This document shows, piece after piece, positions 13,000 to 23,203 of a stretch of DNA of 64,000 nt. Under the pieces are notes generated by a model. That model ran no database searches, was not told the DNA's origin, and saw only the letters and a list, made by a program, of their open reading frames with translations. The translations under genes and the position numbers were made by a program. Each line of letters starts with the position of its first letter. Within the stretch, counting starts at the first letter, position 1. This DNA is from Biscogniauxia marginata (taxonomy: Eukaryota > Ascomycota > Sordariomycetes > Xylariales > Xylariaceae), in contig MU404171.1 in assembly GCA_022695795.1 (NCBI GenBank), positions 39,545-103,544 of the forward strand, in the 5' to 3' direction.

Positions 13000-13880
13000 T
13001 GATTATATATATTTTCTTTTTATTAATTTTTTTAGTTTTAGTTTTTTATGTTTTTACGTTATATTTAAGGGTTTATAAGAATTTCTAATTAATTATAATT
13101 TATCTCGTTTTTAAATTAATATAAATCTCGATATCGTTAACGTTAAAATTAACCTTTATTTTTACGTATAAATACGTGTAACTAAATAATAAATCGATAT
13201 CGTTAAAGTTAATAATAAAAGCGGTTTTAATTACGAGAAACTTTAATAAACACGGAATTATAATAAAGGGTTTTTTTACTTTAAAAAGTAGCTTTAACTC
13301 TTTTTTTATTATAAAAGCTTCGTAATATTTTAAAAAAGAAATAATTAATAATAATACTCGTAAATGTAGTTTATTAGTGCTAAAAATAAAAGAACTTATA
13401 TACGTTTAAATACTTTTTTTATTATTACTTCTTTAAAAAAGTTTTATAATAATAATTATAAATAATAATTTTATTAATTATGAAATAAAAATAGTTAATA
13501 TTTAAATTGAAATCGCATTTTAACGAGAATATTATAAATAATTCCTTTAAATTATTAAAGTTATTAATAAAATATATATATTTTTATCTTTTTTTATTAC
13601 GTTTTTTATCTCGCTTATTATTCCTTTTATTATCGCGTTTATAATTATAATCTTAATCGTGATCGCGGTTTTAATTATAATTTCGATTATTATTATAATA
13701 ACTCTTACGATATTCGTTTTGTTAATATCTCGATTAATATTTATCGCGGTTATATCGAGGCTTATTACGATCGCGGCTTTAGTTACGATTATTTTTATTT
13801 TTTTTATTTTTATAATAATTAAATTAATTTTTATTATAACTTATATAAACGATATTTTTTTAATAACGAAAGTTTAATAT
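13000..13880 (-). pseudogene. Possible gag/protease remnant of the outer retrotransposon
   Basis: On the minus strand 13640-13880 reads as an Arg/Asp/Tyr/Asn-rich segment (NRDKY, SRY, NRDHD, RDNKRNNKRDKKRN), like the basic low-complexity tail of fungal retroelement gag. Below it, 13000-13260 reads FIIIPCLLKFLVIKTAFI..NDIDLLFS, which might be an aspartic-protease region whose catalytic Asp is lost. The plus strand is also Tyr/Phe-rich and partly open, so strand assignment is tentative. No function can remain. Confidence 0.3.
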
Positions 13881-15344
13881 TTTTTATTATATGTTAAAAT
13901 AAATATTAATAATTAATATTAATAAAGTTAATTTAATTTCTTTTATTTGTTATATATATAATAAAGGTTTTTTACGATTTAAAGCTTAAAAGAATTTTTT
14001 AATTTTTTTAAAAAAACTACTTTAAATTTAAACGATAATATTATTTTTTTATAAAGTACTTATAACTCGATCGTAATAAAGTTTTTTTAAACGAATTATA
14101 ATAATAAATTTTCGTTTTTAACGATTTTATATAAAGTTAAAGTATTAATAATAAATCGTTTAATAATAATTACGAGAGTTAAAATAAACCGGTTTTTAAG
14201 AATATCGAGCATAATAAATAATTTATTAATATATAAATTTTATTAATTCATTATAAGATTATAACTTTATTAAGTAAAGTTTAAAAAAGCGCTATAATTT
14301 ATTACTCATTTTAATTATAAATAAAGTTATTTTAAAGAAAATCTTAATACGTTTAATAAAATAAAATATATTAATAAAAATAAAACTTTTATTATTTAAA
14401 ATAATTTTAATATTATTAGGGTTTTTATAATAAAAATCGAATTAGTTTATTTTTTTACGTTTAAACTTATTTAATTTATTTAAAGTTTTTATTATAATTT
14501 AAGTTTTAAGAGTTTTATTATGTTTAACGTGTTTAATACTTATATTACTTATAAATACTTTCGAGGTGTTAATATAAACCCTTTAATCCGAGCTTATTAT
14601 TAATTAAATATTTATAAAAATATTATAATGTTTATATTAAAAATCAATTAATTAATTTATAATTATTTTTAAAGCTTTATAGTTTTTTAGTTAAACATTA
14701 ATACTTTTTAAAGTGTTATTAATATTTATTATAATAATATTTTATTAATTAATATTTAATTTTCGATTTAAATATTTAATTAAAGCCGAATTAAACTTAA
14801 AACGTTTTAATCGCTTAGTTATTTTAATATTTATAATTTAGGATTAACTTTATTATAATTACTTCGAAGTCGTTTATTACTTTAAAGGATTTTTGGTAAG
14901 TTTTTCGAACTTTTCAAAGTCGTAATTATTTATAAAGTTTTTTAAGATAAGTTTTTCGAGGTTAAAGTTCTCTTAAGTTAAGCGTGAAAAACCTATTTCG
15001 AAGTTATATTATTAAAAATAACGTAATTATTAAAGTATATTTATTATAATAAAAATGACGTTATTAACGAGATATTTATAATTTAAATAATATTATAAGT
15101 TACATGTTTTATATATATAATTTTATAAATAAATAAATAATAAATATAACGCGAATTAAAAATAATATTAAAAATATTTTTAGCCGTATTTATTTATATA
15201 TTTAATAAATACGTTAATTAATAAGTATTTTTTAAGTAGCTATATATTTATTATTTATTAATTCTTTAATAATAAAATTTAAGTATTTAAACGCGTATAT
15301 ATTTAGCGTTAAAAAGGTTTTTTTAACGTTTACGCCATAGTTTA

Positions 15345-15560
15345 CTATTTACATATTTAACGGCGCGCTGCGACCAAGATTCGGGGGTGTAAAGCGATAT
15401 GAGCTTTCGAGCGAATTTACTTACAAGCCACCGCAGGGAAGGGGTAGGTATAAAGTGTGCCTATACTTGCTTATAAAGGTATTTCCAAGTGTCTAGAATA
15501 TCTCAAATTAATCGGGGCACTAAAATCGAGGTCTTATAAGAATTAAGATATATTAACACA
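15345..15560. other. Non-RIPed island within the outer element
   Basis: About 200 bp of balanced composition (cggcgcgctgcgaccaag and following) stand out inside AT-rich sequence, just inside the right LTR. No open frame or RNA gene was recognised. If the element is read on the minus strand this would be its 5' leader; a later insertion is also possible. Confidence 0.4.
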
Positions 15561-15675
15561 CGTGAAAAAAGTTTAAAAGGATAAATAAAATAAGAAAAAA
15601 TGAGCTAAATCGAAATAATTTAATAAATAATTTAGTTTAATTTAGTTTATATAAGTAAATAAAGATGTTACTATT

Positions 15676-15850
15676 TAATATGAGTGTTTATAAGGTGTGA
15701 AAATAATAATAAAATTATATAAAAAGAAGGGAGGAGCCTTACAAGCCTGCGACTTATAAGCCTTATATATAAACTCTTATCTCCTTTATTTAACTAGGCT
15801 ATTTAAAGTTAAAGCTTACAAGGTCCTCCGACCTTTATAGCCTCGTATCA
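15676..15850. repeat. Right 175-bp LTR of the outer retrotransposon
   Basis: Mate of 931-1105. It ends in the unmutated TCGTATCA and is followed directly by CTTTA (15851-15855), the target duplication. This copy keeps more C and G than the left one (for example aaggtcctccgacc). Confidence 0.88.
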
Positions 15851-16307
15851 CTTTATAAATATTTATTAACATTTTATATATAATTTTAAATATTTATTTA
15901 TTTTATTTTATTATTTTATTTTATATAATTAATAACGCTTTTTATAATAATTTAATTAATTATATTTAATAATATATAAAGTATATTAAGTTTTTATAAA
16001 AATTAATCGATATTTTAAATTATAAATAAACCGTTTAACTATTTAATAAAAAAAATAAAAAATTTTAAACGAAATTATATAAAACACGACTTTAAATTAT
16101 AAATAATAATAATAACATAATATATAATATAAAAAAAATCTTATTTATATTTATAACTTTTTATAAATAAAAATATATTATTATTAAGTTTTATATAATA
16201 ATAATAATAATAATATTAAAATATAATTATTAACTCTCGTTTAATTATAATTTTATTTCTTAAAAAACTATTAATTCTTAATTAATATTATATAAACATT
16301 TAACTTA

Positions 16308-18143
16308 ACGTGCTTTACTAGTACCCTGCGCACTTTCCTTTATTTTATACCTTATAAACTTTGATACGCGTTTTTTTAACAACTATAAATAGAAATTTAA
16401 ACCTAGGAAGCACGAATTATCTTAATTATCGAGGCTATTCGTTTATTTAAAAAGCTAAGTCGTCGGTTTATTACGAAAATTTATAAGGTTCCCGAATTTA
16501 CGCTTCGACTTAAAATAAATAATTATACTTCTTTTAACGAACGTTTACCCTTAAACCTTAAATTAAATAAAATAAAAGAGGATACGATTATTCGATATAT
16601 ACTCGATTTAAATTCCCGAGGTTTTGCGCCTCGGCTTGTTAATATTAAAGATATAGTAAATCTTTTACTCGAATCTCGAGGGGCATTACGCGTCGAGAAG
16701 AATTAGGTATATCGATTTATATAATGACGACTAGAGTTAAAAACGCGTTTTAATTGCGTTTATAACTTTTAAAGAGCTTTATACGAAAATTTAAAGTTAA
16801 TTAACGCGTGGTTTTAACTAGTTAAAAATATATAGGCGAAATATAATATTTAAGACTTCGATTTTTATAACTTCGACAAAATAAGCTTTATAATAAGTAT
16901 AATCTTTTTAGTAATAATTATAACTCGTATAAATCGATATAAAGTAATTTAACTAGGTAATCGGGAATAAGCGATAATAATTATTTATATTAATAACAAA
17001 GGTTAAAATGTCTCTTCGTTTTTAATAGTTTAAAAGAAGAATCATTTTGCAAGTTAGTATATTAAAAGCGGCTTTTTACATGACTAGGTAATTAAATTAA
17101 CTAATAATAGCTAGATAAATAATGAAATAAGCTTAAAATAGCTTAAGCATTTTAATAAGCATATTTTTATTTAAGTTAAAAGTTTATATTAAATACTTGT
17201 CTTTAATAGGTATAAAAGTTATAAATCGGCGGAATTTTAAAAGTATTATAAAATATATAATATTATTACTTTTTTTTTATTTTTTTATTTTTCTTATTTA
17301 ACTTAACTATTAAATATTAAGTGTTTTAAATGTTTTAAAACGGGTATATAATTAATAAATTAAGACTTTTATTAAGGTTTATATTAATTATATTATAAAG
17401 GTCGAGTTTTTCCTCGTTTTTAAAGTAGCTTATTTAGCCTTTATAATAGCTTAGAATGACTAAGCTGGATTTCGCGGAGCTGGCTTAGTGTTTTTCGACC
17501 CGTAAACTATGATTTTAAAGCTTGATATGAGGTTATAAACTCCGAATCTTAATATACCCCCCTCGATTGATATTAACCCTTAGGTCTTTTAAACCCTTTA
17601 TAATGCGACTAATACGCTTTTATAGTTAACCTTAGTAAAGAGTCATATTATACGCTATTAAGGAAGCTTTTTAACCCCCATTTTTGAGACGGTAACGGCG
17701 TTGGCTAAAGGCATTAAAATGTTAGTTTATGAAATGACGTTTTTATTAATCGAGGTGCGCACACTTCAAGTAGTAAATAAGGCACTTAATAAACACCGCA
17801 AGGTTAAAAAGACTCGAGTTTATTAAGGAGGGGCACTTATTATAAAGGATACGTAAGACGTTTTAGCTTAAAAAGAGGTAAAAAAGCAGGTTTAACGCGA
17901 TAAACGCTTTAAGGGAGATAAGTAAAATAAGGAGTAGCCTTTTAAGCGACGATATAATACTTGCGGGGAAACTAGTTATAATACGCGTATTTATTAAAAT
18001 ATTATAATTATATTAAGTTTATTAGATTTTAAGTAGTTTAAGTTAATTTTATATGTTGTGGTTATTAAATCCTAATTTTAATATAAGAAGGTGAGGGAAA
18101 GTACGCAAGGTATTAATATGCGTAAAGTACTAGTAAAGCACGT
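16308..18143 (+). mobile_element. Fot1/pogo-type DNA transposon, RIP-inactivated
   Basis: A 1836-bp element flanked by TA (16306-16307 and 18144-18145) with terminal inverted repeats ACGTGCTTTACTAGTAC, exact at both ends over 17 bp. Size, TA target and coding content fit the Fot1/pogo branch of Tc1/mariner. The single decayed transposase frame runs left to right. Less eroded than its neighbours, it is the best-preserved protein relic of the repeat block. Confidence 0.92.
16400..18020 (+). pseudogene. Fot1/pogo DDE transposase relic
   Basis: Plus-strand translation is recognisable over its whole length. The N-terminal helix-turn-helix reads EAIRLFKKLSRRFITKIYKVPE then RYILDLNSRGFAPRL and LLLESRGALRVEKN, the usual Psq plus CENP-B-type DNA-binding region. 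The DDE core follows (DFDFYNFDK near 16860, LTNNS*INNE near 17100, HKS-like YKSYKSAEF near 17215), then PIFETVTALAKG near 17680. The C-terminus has a coiled tail (GGALIIKDT*DVLA*KEV) and a zinc-knuckle-like NTCGETSYNTRIY near 17955-17990, where two ligands (His, Cys) appear mutated. Stops sit where Gln or Trp is expected, for example TAG after RVEKN, as RIP predicts. It would bind the terminal repeats and cut and paste the element if intact; it is not. Confidence 0.88.
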
Positions 18144-18571
18144 TATATAAACTTATTTGTTTTATATATATTTTAATTATATTATAATAATAATAATTTA
18201 ATTTTTGTAATATTATAATTCTTTTTTATTAAGCTTTATATAATTAAATATAAATTAAAGTTTAAATTTAACCGTTTAATATATGTTAATATAAATTCGT
18301 TTATAATTATTTAATATTATATATTTTTATATATATCTTCGTTAAATATTTCTTATATAATTTTAAGATTTATAAATTTATTTTTTATTAAAATATATAT
18401 AAAAAAGCTTTATAATTATATAGTTTAATATTACCTTTATACTTTAAAATTACATTTTAAATAAATTTATTAAAATATAACTTTATTAATTTTATTAACT
18501 ATATAAAAAATATTAAAACATATTAATCTTAATATAATGATAAAAAATATTTATAAATAAAAACGCTTAAT

Positions 18572-18935
18572 TGTGACGAACCTCCCTGTGTATTCCTAGT
18601 CAACTGACTTCACAGGTGAGTACGTACTGGGTTTTCTTGATTTAAAGATAACAGTGGATCGAGGTTAATTCAAGAGATTCACAATGCTTTGTTCGTCAGA
18701 GAGATTTCAAGGTACTCTCCCTATAGTATCAAAGAGTGACTGTAGTCTTAGATTGATAGCTAGGGAACTAGAATAAATAACTAGATACAGAGGAAATTCC
18801 AGTTTACTTATACTTCTTTTCTTTTACACTTCCTGTAGTTCTTCTTACTTGATCTTGTGATCTCGCAGCAATCCCGAGATCACTCAAAGGATACCACGTG
18901 ACCTTAGGTCACGTGATCAAAACAGGGTTGTAACA
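18572..18935 (-). repeat. Solo LTR related to the chromovirus, little RIP
   Basis: 364 bp beginning TGTGACGAACC and ending GTAACA, with a perfect 5-bp duplication, TTAAT, at 18567-18571 and 18936-18940. The first ~250 bp align with the 460-bp LTRs at 3643 and 10692. The rest is different and shorter, so it is a subfamily variant. Composition is near normal, unlike its surroundings. No internal sequence flanks it, so it arose by LTR-LTR recombination. Strand is given by homology to the chromovirus. Confidence 0.9.
18895..18915. promoter_or_regulatory. Double E-box palindrome in the solo LTR
   Basis: Arms CACGTGACCT and AGGTCACGTG pair perfectly around one central T, giving two CACGTG boxes. 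In element orientation this lies near the start of the LTR (U3), where retrotransposon promoters sit. A second inverted repeat, GTGATCTCG / CGAGATCAC, lies just beside it (about 18857-18883). CACGTG is bound by bHLH factors; use as an enhancer is inference. Confidence 0.5.
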
Positions 18936-19469
18936 TTAATATTAAATAAATAAATAAATAATATCCGGTTAATAACTATATAGTTTTAAACGCGTTATTT
19001 TTACCTTTATTTCTTTTTTTTATATGAAATACTTTAAAAAGTCTTAATATAAAACTAAACGATTTTTAAAGTCGTTAAAATTTAATTATTATATTTTAAT
19101 ATATTTTTATAAGTTTTATATACCTTTTTTAAAGATATTTATATATCTCGTTTTAACTTTTAACTTTGCTTGTATAATTATTAAAATTAATAATTTTAAT
19201 TATAATTTAATTGTTATTTTTATAAATATATTTATAAATATATTTAATAACTTTTATTAAAACGTATAATTCCATATTAATATAAAACTATATAAAACAA
19301 TTTATTAATTATTAAGTTAAACTATTTATCGTTTATAATTATATATAATATAACGTTTTATATAATTATTATTATTATTAATTATAAACTTGTTAAATTC
19401 TTTTAAGAAATGTTTTATATAAATTAAAGCTTTATAATTATATTTATTTATAAATATATATAATATATA

Positions 19470-21483
19470 ACGTGTTTTATAAGCGAGTAAGCCATATAAA
19501 CAAATAAATTAATTTTTATAACTTTTATAGTTTTAATTATTAAAAAACATTTATACGGTATTAAAATTAATTAATAATTATTATTATTCGAATTGTCTTT
19601 TTTAGTTTTACGTTTTAAAAATCGAATACCTTTTTTATATTAAGTATTCGGTTTTTTAACGTGTAATTTAAGTTAAAACTCTTTAAAATCAAAATAAAGA
19701 ATTAATAATAAATAAAATTAATTATAACTCCTCAAAATTTAAATTATTAAATATTTTTTTTATTTATTATATAAATGTTATTAAATATTTTTTTATTCGC
19801 TATGTAAATATGTATATTATAATTAGTTTAATTATATATATTATATCGTTTTTATTTAGTTATTATTCTTTTTTAAGACTTTTATTATTATTATTAATTA
19901 TAATATTATTTTTAACTTATAAAGTTATTCTTTTTTATATTAAGTATTTTTTTATTTATAATTATTTATTTTTAGTTTTACGTCGTTTATTAAAAATAAG
20001 TATTTTTATTTTATAATAAAGTAATTTTTATAAATTAGTTATAAATATTTATAATGTTTATAAAAAAACTTTTTTAATACTTTTTAATTTTATTTATAAT
20101 TAAATTAAATTATAATAATACTTTGCGAGTTATTATAAATGTTTTAATTTTTTAAAACATTTAATTTATATTAAAGTCGAGAAAAGGTATATATACTTTT
20201 TATATAAAAAATAATATAATAATAATCTTTTTAAAATTAAAATTTTTTAATTTAATTATATAAAACTTAATTTATATATTTAAAATAATTATTATAATAA
20301 CAAATATTTTTATAAAGTTAATTAAAAAGTCTTTTTTGTAACATAATAATAATAGCGCTTTATTAAGTCTTTTAAATAATTATTATATACTTTTTTAAAA
20401 ATATTAAAATATATAAAATCGAGAAATTATAACTTATATAAAGAATAATTAAATATATAAAATATAATAATATTAAGTTTTTTATAATATTTTTCGAATT
20501 TTATAAAATAATGATTTTTATAATTATTTAGAATTAATAAGCGTTTAAAGTTTTATATTTGATTTTTAATATAAAAGTTAAAATGTTTTATAAATTTTAT
20601 ATTAAATTTATTTATTATTTAGTTATTATTTAATACTTTATTTTTAATTTTAATAATAATAAATTATCGCGATATTATAAAGTTAAATACTTTTTTAATT
20701 AATATAATAAATAATAATATAATAAAATTATTAATATTAATAATTTAAATAATTATTTTAAATATAAACCTTATTTTATTAAAATTATTTTTTTTTCTAG
20801 AATTTTATATTTTATAATTATTTTACGTATTAATTTAAACTATTTTTAATATATATTTAAGTTTTTATATAAAGCTTTTTAATTAATTATTTATTTATTT
20901 AAACGCGTTTATAATGATTTTTATCGCCGTATAAAATTAAAGGTTTAGTTTTTTTTAATACGTTTCGTGTTACGTTCGTATAATAAAAGGTTTATTATTA
21001 TAATAACGTAACTTAAATGAAAAGAAAATAATTAATTATTTAAATTAATAATATATTAAACCATTATTATTTTTTTATAAAATATAAATTTTCGAGTATT
21101 TAGTTTTATAATGTTATACGAAAAACATTATAAAGTGTTATTAATTTACGGTAATTTATTTTTAAATAATATTATTAGTTTTTAAAATAAGTAATTTAAT
21201 TTTTTTTAATTTTTTTTAAAAAAAACATATAAATATAATTTTATACGTTTTAATAATAATAATAAGTATATTATTTATAAATTAATCGACTTAAATTACA
21301 TATTAAAAAACCGAATACTTAATATAAAAAAAGTATTTAGTTTTTAAAGCGTAAAACTAAAAAAGACGATTTAAATAATAATAATTATTAATTAATTTTA
21401 ATGCCACGTAAATGTTTTTTAATAGTTAAAATTGTGAAAGTTATAAAAACTAGCTTATTTATTTTATAATTTATAAAAGCTAT
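19470..21483. mobile_element. ~2-kb TIR DNA transposon, strongly RIPed
   Basis: About 200 bp at 19470-19690 recurs in inverted orientation at about 21290-21483, including the block around ACCGAATACTTAATAT and its complement. The left end reads ACGTGTTTTATAAGCGAGTAAGCC after TA, matching the MITE termini at 11299 and 36768. Length and ends fit a pogo-like element with long inverted arms that may have been the autonomous partner of those MITEs. The 1.6-kb centre is nearly all A and T and no transposase motif can be read. The right terminus is mutated, so its end is approximate. Confidence 0.7.
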
Positions 21484-21699
21484 ATATTATAATATTAATA
21501 ATAACTTTTCAAAATTAATTTATTAAGTTTAATTTATAATTAAATAATTTTATTAAATAATTTTATTAATATTATTTAACGATAAAAGTCGTTTATAATC
21601 GTGAAGCGCTAAAAAAAAAGTAAATAATATATATATATAAATCCACGTTTTTAGTATTTAATCGTTTAAATATAATTAATATATTTATTAAAATAATTT

Positions 21700-22009
21700 A
21701 ATTTTATAATATCTCGTAAAAAGATTTATATTTTAATATAAAATATATAAAAATATATAAAGAAATACGTAAAAAGGTTTATACGTTTTATTATAATTTT
21801 AATTTTTACGCGTTTTCTTTTCGTGTTATTTAATATTAATTTTTTTGAATTTTATTTTAGTTAAACTATATAGTTATATAACTAGAAAAAAAGGTCCGAG
21901 ATTCTTTTAATTTTTATAAGTAAAGTTATAAATGTTCGAAAAAGTCGATTTTATATAAGAAACCATTTCGTCCGCGAGCTTGTTTCGTCCACTCGCTTAT
22001 ATGGTACAT
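21700..22009. mobile_element. Truncated or diverged MITE arm
   Basis: Blocks around AAAAAGTCGATTTTATATAAGAAA, GGTCCGAGATT and GTTAAACTATATAGTTATAT align with the right arm of 11299-11793. The end reads ATGGTACAT before TA (22010-22011), different from the ACACGT ends of the other copies, and carries a short duplicated TTTCGTCC. No matching left arm was found. It marks the last RIP-type repeat before the gene-bearing part. Confidence 0.6.
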
Positions 22010-22011
22010 TA

Positions 22012-23203
22012 CTATTATTATATTATTATTATTATTATATTTTTATTGTTATTATTTAATTTATGTATTACTTTATTTAGTTTTATAAATAACCTTGTGA
22101 TTTTTAATAATCTCGCGAATTTCCCCATGTTAAAATAAAAACACTAAAATTTTAACGATTTTGTAAATATATATTTACGCGATGATAACATAAAAAGCTT
22201 TTAAAAAAGTAATTAAATAAATGCGATATTATATAAAGCTAAACAATACCAGCGCGGATAAGTGTAAAGTGATAAGGCACTTAATCGTGTTATGGTATTA
22301 TATTATATGATGATATATACTATGTTAATAAGTACTTTTCCTTAAAAAAGGTCGGTGTTTACATATATATATTATAATACTTAATAGTGCGAACTAGGTA
22401 TCAAGGAAAGATTTTATATATTAATTAACTTGTTATATTTATAACAAGACTAACTAGAAACGGCACATTATACTTGTAAAAGACGCTTTCTATATTCTGT
22501 ACCTAAGTGGTATAGTGGCATACATTGTGTTGAGCTATCTACCTACCTATAAAAAGGTTCGTAGTGACTTTTAAGTAGATGATTTGTATATTTCCTTGCA
22601 TTTAAAGGTCCATTGAATAATATCTACTGTGAAGAGCTAAGCCAAGCCAAAAAAAAATTCTAGTGGCGTTAGATATTGTGTGGGATATATAACGTATAAT
22701 GTCCTTATTCATGGATATGGCATCGACCAGGGGTATTGCGTGTGAAGATTTATTACGTGTGGAGGTGATTATTTCTACTAGTCTCAAACAACCCAAGTCG
22801 CTGTCCTGTCAGAAATTACACTTCCATGTATGTAACTACTGTACATACATGTCTTAACGTGTGGTCTTCTTTAATATATAATACCTGCCCCGTCGACCGT
22901 GAATGGTCGACTTAATTAGCAAGGACAAGGATTTTCGTGTATTTTCGTGATCGTGTCGCGTTTTGCACATAGGGACAGGGGAGGCACAACGACGTGCTGA
23001 GGTTGGTTCAAATACTGCACGGCCTTCCGCCTATGCCTATCTCCTGGTATTTTCTATTAGTATTAGACTTATATGGCTGAAGTTTAGGTTGCCTACTTGA
23101 ACGAATCTTCGGTGTCCAGCCCTTCCTGATTAAGGACAGAAACTAGATCATCTGATCTCAACAGGTGACTTTACGACGAGAGAGTCCTCACGAGCGGATT
23201 CCT
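22012..23203. other. Boundary and 5' region of the first gene
   Basis: Composition rises in steps from AT-rich to normal across this interval. It begins with short TAT trinucleotide runs and contains no convincing gene. The sequence ctgatctcaacag just before 23165 looks like a 3' splice site, so an upstream non-coding or short coding exon of the next gene may lie here. Confidence 0.5.

Larger units (their letters stand above)
931..15850. mobile_element. Outer LTR retrotransposon, split by a nested chromovirus
   Basis: Two 175-bp direct repeats (931-1105 and 15676-15850) align end to end. They are flanked by the same 5-bp target duplication, CTTTA, at 926-930 and 15851-15855, which proves both ends belong to one insertion. 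Subtracting the nested element and its duplicated target (3643-11156) leaves about 7.4 kb, a normal size for a fungal LTR element. A MITE at 11299-11793 is also nested in it. The interior is so altered that domains are barely readable. An Arg/Asp/Tyr/Asn-rich gag-like stretch and a possible protease lie on the minus strand near 13.0-13.9 kb, and a possible integrase zinc-finger region near 2.1-2.6 kb, an order that would fit a Ty3/gypsy element on the minus strand. Superfamily and strand are inferences; the boundaries are seen directly. Confidence 0.85.

Noticed and set aside
13659..13877. Plus-strand Ile/Phe-rich 72-codon frame
   Set aside because: Composition reflects AT-rich RIPed DNA; the minus strand gives a more plausible gag-like remnant.
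22505..22570. tRNA-like words (gtggtatagtggc, ggttcg)
   Set aside because: A and B boxes do not match consensus and no cloverleaf can be drawn.
23165..23203. Extension of the first gene to a GTG start
   Set aside because: A nuclear fungal gene would not be expected to start at GTG; the sequence before it looks like a splice acceptor, so the ATG at 23204 was used and an upstream exon left open.
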